Shown here: positions 17,131-24,476 of the stretch, one piece after another
Position numbering within the stretch: position 1 is the first letter of the stretch
Layout: the number at the start of each line of letters is the position of its first letter
Assembly: GCA_028277225.1 (NCBI GenBank)
Contig: JANQHB010000033.1
Span: forward strand, 1-64,000
Source of the DNA: Chlorobium sp.
Lineage (GTDB): Bacteria; Bacteroidota; Chlorobiia; Chlorobiales; Chlorobiaceae
DNA length: 64,000 nucleotides
Reading direction: 5' to 3'
Program-made: the position numbers and the translations under genes
Notes under the pieces: generated by a model
The model's database searches: none
Told to the model about the DNA's origin: nothing
Seen by the model: only the letters and a program-made list of their open reading frames with translations

Positions 17131-17153
17131 TATGTTATACCATATGTTATAAC
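17131..17153 (-). promoter_or_regulatory. Putative operator/promoter of the AbrB-Doc operon
   Basis: Two direct copies of ATGTTATA (17132-17139 and 17144-17151), 12 bp apart, lie 15-37 bp upstream of the antitoxin start and around a CATATG palindrome. On the operon strand they read TATAACAT, resembling a -10 element. AbrB-type antitoxins usually bind such AT-rich repeats; binding here is inferred. Confidence 0.45.
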
Positions 17154-17210
17154 AAAACGCGGGCATAGTCAAGAAAGTTTTTTCTCTGCACTATTTCACC
17201 ATTTTGCCTG

Positions 17211-18038
17211 ATGAACAACGAAAACAACTTCATTCACTTTCTCCACAGCCTGCACCTGCATCGCAGGCAGTCGCACAGCAAGCATACGCATGTGCAGGAG
17301 CATGACCATCATAGGGCCTATGAGATATTTCAGGTTTCGACGCTGAACGCATTGGTCGAAGGGCTGTATGAAGGGGAAATAACCTATGGTGAACTCAAAG
17401 AACACGGGGACTTTGGAATCGGGACTTTCAATGCGCTTGACGGTGAAATGATTGCTTTCGACGGGCAGTTCTACCAGATCAGGGGCGACGGCAGCATAAG
17501 CACAGTTAGTGATGATCAGAAAACGCCATTTGCCGTTGTCCAGTATTTCAATCCCGCACTCTCCTTTCACCTTGATGAGAGCAAGACTTTTGACGGACTG
17601 AAACAGGAGTGCGACAGGCTTTCCGAGGGAAAAAACTGTTTTTATTCCGTGAGGATCGACGGTTTTTTCAGCTCAATGAAAACCCGCAGCGTTGAGCGTC
17701 AGGAAAAGCCGTACCGTCCACTGAACGAAGTAACCCGCAGCCAGAAAGAGTTCGAGTGTCACGATATCGAAGGGACAATTGCCGGATTCTGTTTTCCGGA
17801 TTTTACGCAGGGACTCAATGTTCCCGGCTATCACCTTCATTTTCTCTCGCGTGATCGAACGACAGGCGGCCATATCCTCGATTGTACCATGACCTGCGGA
17901 ACGCTTTTTCTCGACCACACCTCAAACTTTCATATGGAACTGCCGAAAAGAAAGGAATTCCTCGACGCAGATCTTGCAAAAGACACCGGGAAAGCCGTAA
18001 AAGAGGCGGAAACATCCAGGGATAAGAGGTCTTCATGA
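17211..18038 (+). CDS. alsD: Acetolactate decarboxylase
   Basis: The enzyme converts alpha-acetolactate to acetoin with loss of CO2 and is a cytoplasmic zinc enzyme. The 275-residue protein matches the family throughout: an early IFQVSTLNALVEGLYEG, the GDFGIGTFNALDGEM region, and the zinc-ligand region PGYHLHFLSRDRTTGGHILD (two of the usual histidines visible plus the third). The N-terminus carries a histidine-rich stretch (residues about 14-34 with eight histidines) not usual in AlsD, perhaps a metal-binding extension. No acetolactate synthase gene is adjacent, so acetolactate would come from the valine/isoleucine pathway synthase. The gene appears alone. Confidence 0.92.
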   Translation: MNNENNFIHFLHSLHLHRRQSHSKHTHVQEHDHHRAYEIFQVSTLNALVEGLYEGEITYGELKEHGDFGIGTFNALDGEMIAFDGQFYQIRGDGSISTVSDDQKTPFAVVQYFNPALSFHLDESKTFDGLKQECDRLSEGKNCFYSVRIDGFFSSMKTRSVERQEKPYRPLNEVTRSQKEFECHDIEGTIAGFCFPDFTQGLNVPGYHLHFLSRDRTTGGHILDCTMTCGTLFLDHTSNFHMELPKRKEFLDADLAKDTGKAVKEAETSRDKRSS

Positions 18039-18062
18039 AAGCTCAGGGAGCTTCTCCCCTGT

Positions 18063-18257
18063 TTATATGCTGTTTTCCAGACCTGGAATTAATCCTAAAG
18101 CATGGAACAGACCGGTAACAACTGCCCCAAACAATCCCAGGAGAATAAAGAGTATAAAGATAGCCGGAATTGAAGCTATTGTCCATTTGATCATGAATAC
18201 GACCATTGACCAGAATGGCATCTGGATGTCGGTTACGATTACTTTCTGTTTTTCCAT
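18063..18257 (-). CDS. Small membrane protein, 64 residues
   Basis: The ATG at 18257 is preceded by an AGGAAA ribosome binding site. The protein has one or two hydrophobic segments (about residues 14-55) after a short polar start (MEKQKVIVTDIQMPFWSM). It lies 36 bp downstream of the sugar dehydrogenase-like gene on the same strand and could be cotranscribed. No family is recognised. Confidence 0.6.
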   Translation of the reverse strand: MEKQKVIVTDIQMPFWSMVVFMIKWTIASIPAIFILFILLGLFGAVVTGLFHALGLIPGLENSI

Positions 18258-18293
18258 AGCGCTTTTCCTGATATGTTTTTCGGTTTCCGGTAT

Positions 18294-19451
18294 TTACTCC
18301 TGTGGCGTGAGCTTGAGCAGCCGCCCCCCGTTACCATCCTCAAGAACCCATATTGCACCGTCAGGCCCCTGCTCCACCTCCCGTATTCTCTTGCCCATGA
18401 AGAAACGTTCGACCTCTTCGGCCTGGTCACCATCGATACCGATCCTTACCAGGGACTGCGATCTGAGCCCTCCGATAAAGGCGTTGCCCTGCCACTCAGG
18501 AAACATCAGGCCATCGTAGAGTATCATGCCTGAGGGTGCAATGGTAGGCACCCAGTAGACTTCTGGTGCATTGAATTCAGGACGGGTATCATGATCGGGA
18601 ATGGGAAAGCCGGAGTAGTGATCTCCCCACGAGACGACAGGCCAGCCGTAATTGTCTCCGGAAACGGTTAGATTGAGTTCATCGCCATCCCTTGGACCCA
18701 TTTCGTGCGTCCAGAGTCGTCCATTTTTATCGAATGCAATACCGAGAAGATTTCTGTGCCCGAGGGACCAGAAGGTTTTTGCGAGTTCTCCCTTGTCCTG
18801 AAAGGGATTGTCAGGTGGTACAGACCCGTCCGCATTCAGCCTGATCACCTTGCCGAGGTTTTGAGCCCAGCTTTGTGCAGGCGTCTGTTTTTGCCGGTCA
18901 CCGGACGTGATAAAGAGATAGCCGTCAGGGCTGAATGCCAGCCGGTGCGAGTAATGTCCGGAGCCGGACGTCTTGGGTTCCTGCCGCCAAATGATTTCAA
19001 GGTTCTCCAGTTTTGGGGCGGCCGATCCGGGGCGCAACAGGGCCCGGACGACGACTGCTCCCCTCTTGCCTGATGCATCTTCTTCGGCATACGAGAGGTA
19101 TATCTGGTTGTTGTCCCTGTATCGGGGATGGAGAATGATATCTCCAAGGCCGCCCTGACCGCCATATGCCACATCTGGTATACCCGCGACCGAAACTCTG
19201 GAACGGTCATCCAGCCGGAACAGGAGCAATGTTCCTCCTTTTTCGGTGACAAGGAGATCGCCATCCGGAAGAAAGGTCATGGCCCAGGGTTCATAGAACG
19301 TTCCAAAACTCTCGTACCGGATTATTGAACCCACATTTCCTTCAAGGGCATTGCCCGTTGGAAGAGTGCCCGCAGGCTGAGCGCAGGCATTGAAGGAAAA
19401 CAGGGTAACTACAAGAGAAACACAGATTGTCAGAGGTTCTCGCCGCATCAT
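18294..19451 (-). CDS. PQQ-type aldose (sorbosone/glucose) dehydrogenase-like lipoprotein
   Basis: The 385-residue protein is a six-bladed beta-propeller of the glucose/sorbosone dehydrogenase family (E. coli YliI type). Typical segments are EPWAMTFLPDGDLLVTEKGG, the GGLGDIILHPRY motif with the putative base region, GHRNLLGIAFD and LWTHEMGPRDGDELN. The N-terminus is a signal peptide with a lipobox-like FNAC, so it is probably a periplasmic lipoprotein. Relatives oxidise aldoses with pyrroloquinoline quinone; green sulfur bacteria are not known for PQQ synthesis and no pqq genes are in view, so the true substrate and cofactor status are open. Confidence 0.85.
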   Translation of the reverse strand: MMRREPLTICVSLVVTLFSFNACAQPAGTLPTGNALEGNVGSIIRYESFGTFYEPWAMTFLPDGDLLVTEKGGTLLLFRLDDRSRVSVAGIPDVAYGGQGGLGDIILHPRYRDNNQIYLSYAEEDASGKRGAVVVRALLRPGSAAPKLENLEIIWRQEPKTSGSGHYSHRLAFSPDGYLFITSGDRQKQTPAQSWAQNLGKVIRLNADGSVPPDNPFQDKGELAKTFWSLGHRNLLGIAFDKNGRLWTHEMGPRDGDELNLTVSGDNYGWPVVSWGDHYSGFPIPDHDTRPEFNAPEVYWVPTIAPSGMILYDGLMFPEWQGNAFIGGLRSQSLVRIGIDGDQAEEVERFFMGKRIREVEQGPDGAIWVLEDGNGGRLLKLTPQE

Positions 19452-19477
19452 TCACTCCTTGTCTTTCACAGCGCATG

Positions 19478-20422
19478 TTACAAAGTGACAGGTGAAACAT
19501 ACCCGTCAGGTTTCAGCGCGAGCAATGTGCATGAAGTGCGTTCAAAGATATTTTCAGCGGTATTGCCGATCAAAAAGCCCGGAATGCCGGTCCTGGCAAC
19601 ACTGCCCATGATAAGAATGTCTGTGGAACGCTGCTCCAGAAATGAAGGTATCATATCTTCCGCCCTGCCCCGCATGTGATGGACGTGATGCTTGCAGCCT
19701 ATACCGCTCTCTTCAATCAGCGAATCCAGCCGTTCTTTGTGCGATATTCTGAATGTTTCGATATTTGCCTGTATTTCCTGCTCGGGAACATTGACCCAGG
19801 CCTTATATCGAAGCAGTTTCTCGAATTCGTATTCCCAGCATGAAACGACATCGAGCGTTCCGTTGAATATCCCGACAAGGGCTGACGCCTCCCTGAGCAG
19901 TTTGAGAGAGAGATCATGCTCCCCTGCCTCTTTGATTTCGGGATCTATGGCAACAGTGATCATGCCTTCCCTCCTCGGAGGGGAGGACGGACGGGCAAGC
20001 CAGACCGGTGCAGGACATTTTCTGAGGAGCGTCATATCCATACCCTTGAAGCCTTTACCGCCGGTTACCGGTTCGGCATCCTTGATAACCAGATCATATC
20101 CGGTACGGATGACTTCCCTGATAATGCTTATTGGGGGAGGGATTTGTTCAGTATCACGCACAATGACAGAGTAGTCAGGGCAGTTTTCTGCAATACCGAG
20201 ATCAGAACGCACTGCATCGAAGCTCTTCTTTATGACGGTTTCAAGAAAATCTTCGAACCTTTGCTGGAGATACAGATATTGTTCAGGAAGGTCAGGATAA
20301 AAAGACAGTATCGTAAGGGTTGCATTTTCGGCTTCAGCCAGAAGTATAGCCTGGCGAAGACCTGGGCTGCCGTTTTCTTCCTCGCCGTTGCTGATAAAGA
20401 GTATTCGTCCGGATTTTTTCAT
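19478..20422 (-). CDS. Universal stress protein, tandem UspA domains
   Basis: The 314-residue protein has two Usp domains, about residues 1-150 and 155-310. The first starts with GRILFISNGEEENGSPG in place of the usual strand-loop, and the second ends with the nucleotide-binding G-x2-G-x9-G signature (MGSVARTGIPGFLIGNTAENI), so at least the second domain should bind ATP. Family members are cytoplasmic regulators or chaperone-like proteins of stress survival. The gene is single, with an unlinked SDR on the other side of a divergent region. Confidence 0.88.
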   Translation of the reverse strand: MKKSGRILFISNGEEENGSPGLRQAILLAEAENATLTILSFYPDLPEQYLYLQQRFEDFLETVIKKSFDAVRSDLGIAENCPDYSVIVRDTEQIPPPISIIREVIRTGYDLVIKDAEPVTGGKGFKGMDMTLLRKCPAPVWLARPSSPPRREGMITVAIDPEIKEAGEHDLSLKLLREASALVGIFNGTLDVVSCWEYEFEKLLRYKAWVNVPEQEIQANIETFRISHKERLDSLIEESGIGCKHHVHHMRGRAEDMIPSFLEQRSTDILIMGSVARTGIPGFLIGNTAENIFERTSCTLLALKPDGYVSPVTL

Positions 20423-20646
20423 GATATATACGTATTTGCCATTCTTGCGATCAACATGTTCTACAGGATCAGATTCTCTTTAAATATACAGTTTCGTAGA
20501 GACAGGTGATGTCTGCCGATACTCTTAAAACTGCAGAACCATACAAGACAATATATCGCACGGCACGTTGCCTGAAGAGCTTTCTTTTTGAGGGTACGCC
20601 CGTTCTGTTTCGTCGTTTTGGGATCGTATACCGGCACAAAAGAGGT

Positions 20647-20670
20647 TACAATGCATATAATGACATTGTA
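20647..20670 (+). promoter_or_regulatory. Candidate promoter/operator of the SDR gene
   Basis: A perfect -10 sequence TATAAT (20656-20661) is embedded between inverted copies of TACAATG (20647-20653) and CATTGTA (20664-20670), about 50 bp upstream of the SDR start. A -35 element is not clear. The palindrome could be a repressor site. Confidence 0.35.
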
Positions 20671-20711
20671 CAGACAATATAGGATTTACCCATTTACATC
20701 AGGAGGCGGTT

Positions 20712-21404
20712 ATGGATATGAAGAATAACAGGGTTGCCATGATTACCGGTGCAGCAGGGGCTCTTGGCGTCAGCACGGCGGACAGATTTCATGATGCCGG
20801 TTACCGGCTTGTTCTTCTGGACAGGAATGTAGACTCGTTTGAAGAGCGCTGGAAAGAAAAGGAAAATGTAACATGGATGCAATGCGAACTCACTGATACA
20901 AAGGATATTGAAAAGGCTGTCGATACAGCTCTCTTCGCATACGGTTCGATCGATGCATTGCTCACGATCGCCGGTGGATTTGCCATGGGACCTCCGGTGC
21001 ATGAACTCGATGAGGATACATGGGATACGCTCCAGAATATGAATGTCAGAACCGTTTTTCTTGCTTCAAGAGCGGTGATACCGCACATGCGAAAACAACG
21101 CCGCGGAAGTATCGTTACCATCGGGGCGCAAACCGCCTTTCACGGCGCAGCGAATCTGGCGCCATACGTTGTATCCAAAATGTCGGTCATAAGGCTGACG
21201 GAATGCATGGCGAAAGAAAACAGCAAGGCAGGTGTACGAGTTAATTGTGTTCTGCCTGCCGTTATCGATACTCCAGCCAACAGAAGGGACATGCCGGACG
21301 CCGATTTTTCACAATGGACCCGCCCTGAAGCGATTGCCGATGTACTTTTGTTTCTTGCCTCTGATGCGTCAGCTGCTGTAAACGGGGCATTGATCCCGGT
21401 ATGA
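20712..21404 (+). CDS. Short-chain dehydrogenase/reductase
   Basis: The 230-residue protein has the SDR cofactor motif TGAAGALG (residues about 12-19), the LTIAGG counterpart of NNAG, and the catalytic YVVSK. The usual catalytic serine 13 residues before the tyrosine is an alanine (GAQTAF), so activity may be altered. A strong ribosome binding site (AGGAGG) fixes the start. The substrate is not predictable. It converges on the small ParA-partner gene. Confidence 0.85.
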   Translation: MDMKNNRVAMITGAAGALGVSTADRFHDAGYRLVLLDRNVDSFEERWKEKENVTWMQCELTDTKDIEKAVDTALFAYGSIDALLTIAGGFAMGPPVHELDEDTWDTLQNMNVRTVFLASRAVIPHMRKQRRGSIVTIGAQTAFHGAANLAPYVVSKMSVIRLTECMAKENSKAGVRVNCVLPAVIDTPANRRDMPDADFSQWTRPEAIADVLLFLASDASAAVNGALIPV

Positions 21405-21422
21405 AACGGCAAAAGTGACATT

Positions 21423-21471
21423 ATATTGATATCATTACGGTGTTGCTATGGATTTATAATGATATCAATAT
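21423..21471. repeat. Perfect 15-bp inverted repeat with TGATATCA cores
   Basis: ATATTGATATCATTA (21423-21437) and its exact reverse complement (21457-21471) flank a 19-nt spacer in the gap between the SDR gene and the ParA-partner gene. Each arm contains the self-complementary octamer TGATATCA. It may be a shared terminator without T tract or a protein-binding site, for example a partition site. Confidence 0.75.
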
Positions 21472-21486
21472 GATTCTTTTGCGATG

Positions 21487-21735
21487 CTATTCCGATAGCT
21501 CTTTGGCATACTTGATCATGGCGAAGCGAAGGAGGTTTTTCTCGCTTCTCCCGCTTTTGCGGCATGCTTCTGCCAGAGTCTGGTACTCGTATTCATTCAT
21601 GGGAAGCGAAATCGTTTTGAACTTTCTCGGGGCGTTTTTGTCGAGAGCCTTGAGAACACTTGGTTCGGGTTCCCTGATGAAATCGTCAATCGACGGTTTT
21701 GTGTCTTCCTGGTATCGTGAACGTGGTTTAGGCAT
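21487..21735 (-). CDS. Small ParA-partner protein, probably ribbon-helix-helix
   Basis: The 82-residue protein has a disordered basic N-terminus (MPKPRSRYQEDTKPS) and a C-terminal part (FKTISLPMNEYEYQTLAEACRKSGRSEKNLLRFAMIKYA) that looks like a ribbon-helix-helix DNA-binding domain: one strand followed by two helices. It overlaps the ParA gene by 8 bp. This gene order and size match the ParG/Omega-type partners of plasmid partition ATPases; the family assignment is by pattern, not by a search. Confidence 0.65.
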   Translation of the reverse strand: MPKPRSRYQEDTKPSIDDFIREPEPSVLKALDKNAPRKFKTISLPMNEYEYQTLAEACRKSGRSEKNLLRFAMIKYAKELSE

Positions 21736-22372
21736 GAAGCAATAAAACCTCCTTGGTAAGTAAACGGATTGAACCGGCAGCCTTGGGATCCTTCCATTCC
21801 AGCGTGCTTCTTCCTTCGGAGATGGAATCGCGATAAGCTTTTCGATCGTTGATCAATGTTTCGGCAAGAACAAATTCAGGAAATTCCTCCAGATACGTCC
21901 GCGCTTCATCGGCTTCCCTGATAACGGGATTTGTCGGGCAGAGGTTCAGGACGAGAGTTGCTTTCAGTTTTTCGTTGAAGTCCTTTGCCATTGAATAGAC
22001 CTCGGCAAGATGCGGCAGTGTATCGAGATCGTACTGAGATGGTCGCAACGGGCTGAGGAGTACATCGGCAACAGACAATCCCGAGCGCAGTTCGCTTGAA
22101 TCTTTACCGGCAACATCGACGACAAGGTGATCGTATCTTCCGGCAAGGTCTTTGAGGTTTTTCCTGACATCACCGGAAATCTGGACACAGGGAATGTCTT
22201 TGAGCCCCTGCCTGTTCTGGCGGTCCTGAACCCATCGGGCAACAGATCGCTGTGAATCGGCATCGACAAGCAGGACGTCAGCGTCATGATCAAGCGCTAG
22301 CGAAGAAGCAATATTGACCGCTATGGTCGATTTGCCGCACCCGCCTTTCTGGCTTCCGATGAGAATGATCAT
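21728..22372 (-). CDS. parA: ParA-type partition ATPase
   Basis: The 214-residue protein is a short ParA/MinD-superfamily ATPase: deviant Walker A QKGGCGKST, then LLVDADSQRS and DHLVVDVAGKD (the A' and Walker B positions). It lacks the N-terminal HTH of large ParA proteins, as in plasmid type Ib ParA (ParF). The start at the ATG at 22372 (MIILIGSQKGG) removes 23 residues that precede the first strand. It is followed by the small DNA-binding partner with an 8-bp overlap. It is not next to a chromosomal ParB or gid genes, so it is an extra, plasmid-style module, possibly from an integrated element. Confidence 0.9.
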   Translation of the reverse strand: MIILIGSQKGGCGKSTIAVNIASSLALDHDADVLLVDADSQRSVARWVQDRQNRQGLKDIPCVQISGDVRKNLKDLAGRYDHLVVDVAGKDSSELRSGLSVADVLLSPLRPSQYDLDTLPHLAEVYSMAKDFNEKLKATLVLNLCPTNPVIREADEARTYLEEFPEFVLAETLINDRKAYRDSISEGRSTLEWKDPKAAGSIRLLTKEVLLLHA

Positions 22373-22451
22373 AAGTACGATGCTGGATTGATATTGTTGA
22401 AGGATTGTTACAAAATTAAAGTATGATTGCTTTAGTATCAAAACAAGTTAG

Positions 22452-22681
22452 TGATTCGTAAATCGTGAATAGTGAATGGAAAGAGAAAAAGAAAGAATTT
22501 GGCTGGAAGGTGGTGAACTTGCTACCTGGATACGTGGAAGAAGTCCGAGGATGACATGAAAACGGTAATTCCGGAAATCACGCGGGCAGACACACTGCTC
22601 TGCCCCTGCATGTTATTCCCCTAACACGTAACGCATAGCACTTAGCACACTCTTCACTATTCACGAATCACGATTTACGAA
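22452..22681. repeat. 230-bp element with inverted heptamer-type ends
   Basis: The left end (22452-22478) and right end (22653-22681) both consist of GTGAATA/CGTAAATC-like units; TCGTGAATAGTGAA at 22464-22477 is the exact complement of 22653-22666. The 174-bp centre has no coding potential. The layout recalls a miniature inverted-repeat element or a decayed one. Confidence 0.6.
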
Positions 22682-22697
22682 ATAATGTCGTCAAAGT

Positions 22698-22724
22698 TGA
22701 AACATTTCCAGGTACTCATGCGTA
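22698..22724 (+). promoter_or_regulatory. Candidate ECF sigma-dependent promoter
   Basis: TGAAAC (22698-22703) and CGTA (22721-22724) are separated by 17 bp, the AAC-N16/17-CGT pattern typical of ECF sigma factor promoters. It lies 20 bp upstream of the ECF sigma gene, which suggests autoregulation. Confidence 0.5.
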
Positions 22725-22743
22725 GAAACTATAAAAGGAGCCG

Positions 22744-23301
22744 ATGAAAGGTATCGATCAGGACAGCGCAAAGAGATTTCATGACGGAGACTTCGAGGCT
22801 CTTCGGTTTGTGATTGAACGTTACCAGGGTTCTGTATTCGGGATCGGATTGAAGCTGCTAGGATCAGTTGACGATGCAAAGGATTTCAGCCAGGATGTTT
22901 TTCTCCATGCGTTTGAAAAAAGAGACAGGTATGATCCCGAAAGACCCTTTGAACCCTGGTTTTTTAAACTGGCCATGAATCTCGGCCGCCAGAAGCTGAG
23001 AATGAGGCGTGAAATACCAGGAAGCGACAACATGCCGATAGAGGTTACCGAAGAAACAGCGTATAGAGGCGTTATAGAAGGCGAACGGAAAGAGCGGGTG
23101 CAACATGCGCTGACAACGTTAAAACCGATATATCGCGAGTGTCTTGCATTACGATTCGAAGCCGATCTGAAGCTGCATGAAATTGCCGAAGTGCTCGGTA
23201 TATCACCGGAAACCGTGAAAACACGTCTGAGGCGCGGTTTGATGGTTTTTAAAGAGTGTTATATAAAAGCAGGAGATTACAGTGAACTGCAAAAATGCTG
23301 A
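22744..23301 (+). CDS. RNA polymerase ECF sigma factor
   Basis: The 185-residue protein has sigma region 2 (VIERYQGSVFGIGLKLLGSVDDAKDFSQDVFLHAFE, about residues 22-57) and region 4 (LKPIYRECLALRFEADLKLHEIAEVLGISPETVKTRLRRGL, about 125-165), with no region 3: an ECF (group 4) factor. A strong AGGAG ribosome binding site precedes it. Its stop overlaps the start of a zinc-finger anti-sigma gene by 20 bp and a Spy-like gene follows, so it probably controls an envelope or metal stress response. Confidence 0.93.
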   Translation: MKGIDQDSAKRFHDGDFEALRFVIERYQGSVFGIGLKLLGSVDDAKDFSQDVFLHAFEKRDRYDPERPFEPWFFKLAMNLGRQKLRMRREIPGSDNMPIEVTEETAYRGVIEGERKERVQHALTTLKPIYRECLALRFEADLKLHEIAEVLGISPETVKTRLRRGLMVFKECYIKAGDYSELQKC

Positions 23302-23755
23302 AGAACTGATTGCTGACAGAGAGCTGGGCTTGCTCGATGCCGATCAGGTGAACGAACTGGAAGAGCATCTTTCAGAATGCGATGATTGCCGAAAGCTTGT
23401 CAGTGAGTATGCGCTTGCGACTCTGGCCCTAAAGGAAAGCAGGACTGATTCGGTTCCTTTTGTCCTTGCCGACGATGTGCTTGCCTTTGCCGGAAAGCAT
23501 CAGGGTAAACGGGCAAGACTGTTCAGGCTGGCAGTGCCGGCGCTGGCTGCTGCAGCCGTATTGCTTGCGGTTGTTTTTTCGCCGGTGTTTTTCACAAAAG
23601 ACAGCAGCGATATGACGACACTGCAGGTTCTGGAGGCATATGCCGATGATTTTGAGGCAATTGGCATGGAAGATGGATTCGATGATTACGATACCGGTTT
23701 CAGATATGAAGACTTTGGTATCGTCGACACGCTTACGACCTCTATCAATCAATAA
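23282..23755 (+). CDS. Zinc-finger (ZAS) transmembrane anti-sigma factor
   Basis: The 157-residue protein starts with a ZAS-type domain: Cys3, then His29-x3-Cys33-x2-Cys36 (EHLSECDDCRKLV), the zinc-binding HCC motif of anti-sigma factors. A single membrane helix follows (about residues 82-103, LAVPALAAAAVLLAVVFSPVFF), leaving an acidic periplasmic tail of about 50 residues that may sense the signal. The GTG start overlaps the sigma gene by 20 bp, so the two are translationally coupled. It should hold the sigma factor at the membrane until stress. Confidence 0.88.
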   Translation: MNCKNAEELIADRELGLLDADQVNELEEHLSECDDCRKLVSEYALATLALKESRTDSVPFVLADDVLAFAGKHQGKRARLFRLAVPALAAAAVLLAVVFSPVFFTKDSSDMTTLQVLEAYADDFEAIGMEDGFDDYDTGFRYEDFGIVDTLTTSINQ

Positions 23756-23788
23756 TTTCCAGTAACAATGAAAAAAAGGAGTACCTCA

Positions 23789-24250
23789 ATGATTGCGAAT
23801 GTGAAGAAAACGATGATTATTGCGCTTTTTGCGTTAATGATGGTTCCTGCATCAATTCTGCAGGCTGATGCGAAGCCCTGGAAAGGGCCGGAATCCATGA
23901 AAGGCAGGCCAGGCATGTTCATCGGTCTCGATCTGACGGAAAACCAGATCGATTTGCTCAAGGCCGACAGGATGAGCAGGCACAAGAGAGTGGTCAGACT
24001 TAAGGGTGATCTGGAGACGCTTCGACTCGATCTTGCCGAAGCGGCGAGCGTCAAATCACCGAACATGCAGAAGATCGACCGTCTGTCAAATAAAATCGGC
24101 AATGTAAAAGGCCGGATAACTGCAGAGCGCACTAAAGGCATTATTTACCTGCGCAGTATTCTTACTCCTGAGCAGAAACGGAAAATGGATACCCGCAGGT
24201 TGATAATGGGCATGATGAAAGAGCGCAAAGGCGGACGGTTCGGCCGATAA
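23789..24250 (+). CDS. Spy/CpxP-like periplasmic protein
   Basis: The 153-residue protein has a signal peptide (about residues 1-26, ending LQADA) and a mature all-helical, basic-acidic part with two LTxxQ-like motifs (LDLTENQIDLL and LTPEQKRKMD). Spy, CpxP and the metal sensors CnrX/ZraP share this design. I chose the ATG at 23789 because an AGGAG site lies 7 bp upstream; an ATG at 23768 would overlap it. Following the sigma and anti-sigma genes it is likely the periplasmic target or sensor of the system. Confidence 0.78.
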   Translation: MIANVKKTMIIALFALMMVPASILQADAKPWKGPESMKGRPGMFIGLDLTENQIDLLKADRMSRHKRVVRLKGDLETLRLDLAEAASVKSPNMQKIDRLSNKIGNVKGRITAERTKGIIYLRSILTPEQKRKMDTRRLIMGMMKERKGGRFGR

Positions 24251-24272
24251 CATAGAATCGGGCAGAGCAGCA

Positions 24273-24326
24273 CGTCCCCATTCGGGAGCGCCTTTAAAGG
24301 CCACGATCACACACCGGATGGGGACG
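24273..24326. repeat. Long inverted repeat downstream of the sigma operon
   Basis: CGTCCCCATTCGG (24273-24285) pairs with CCGGATGGGGACG (24314-24326) with a single G-T pair around a 28-nt loop that contains the palindrome CCTTTAAAGG (24291-24300). No T tract follows. It could be an operon-end hairpin. Confidence 0.55.
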
Positions 24327-24476
24327 ATGTCCTGATTTCCCCGCAACGAAAGCTTGAGGTCTTTATATCATTCATCTGCTTGAGGTAAAACGTTTTCAGG
24401 GAGATCACAATTCTGGAAAAGTACCGGAAAAAGGTTTGTTCTTCATTATATTCATTGTCATCAGGAGACGAATTGA

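Larger units (their letters stand above)
22373..22743. other. 371-bp divergent intergenic region parA-sigma factor
   Basis: I see no gene here. It holds an inverted-repeat element (22452-22681) with heptamer-type arms and, at its right end, a candidate extracytoplasmic sigma promoter (22698-22724). Confidence 0.6.
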
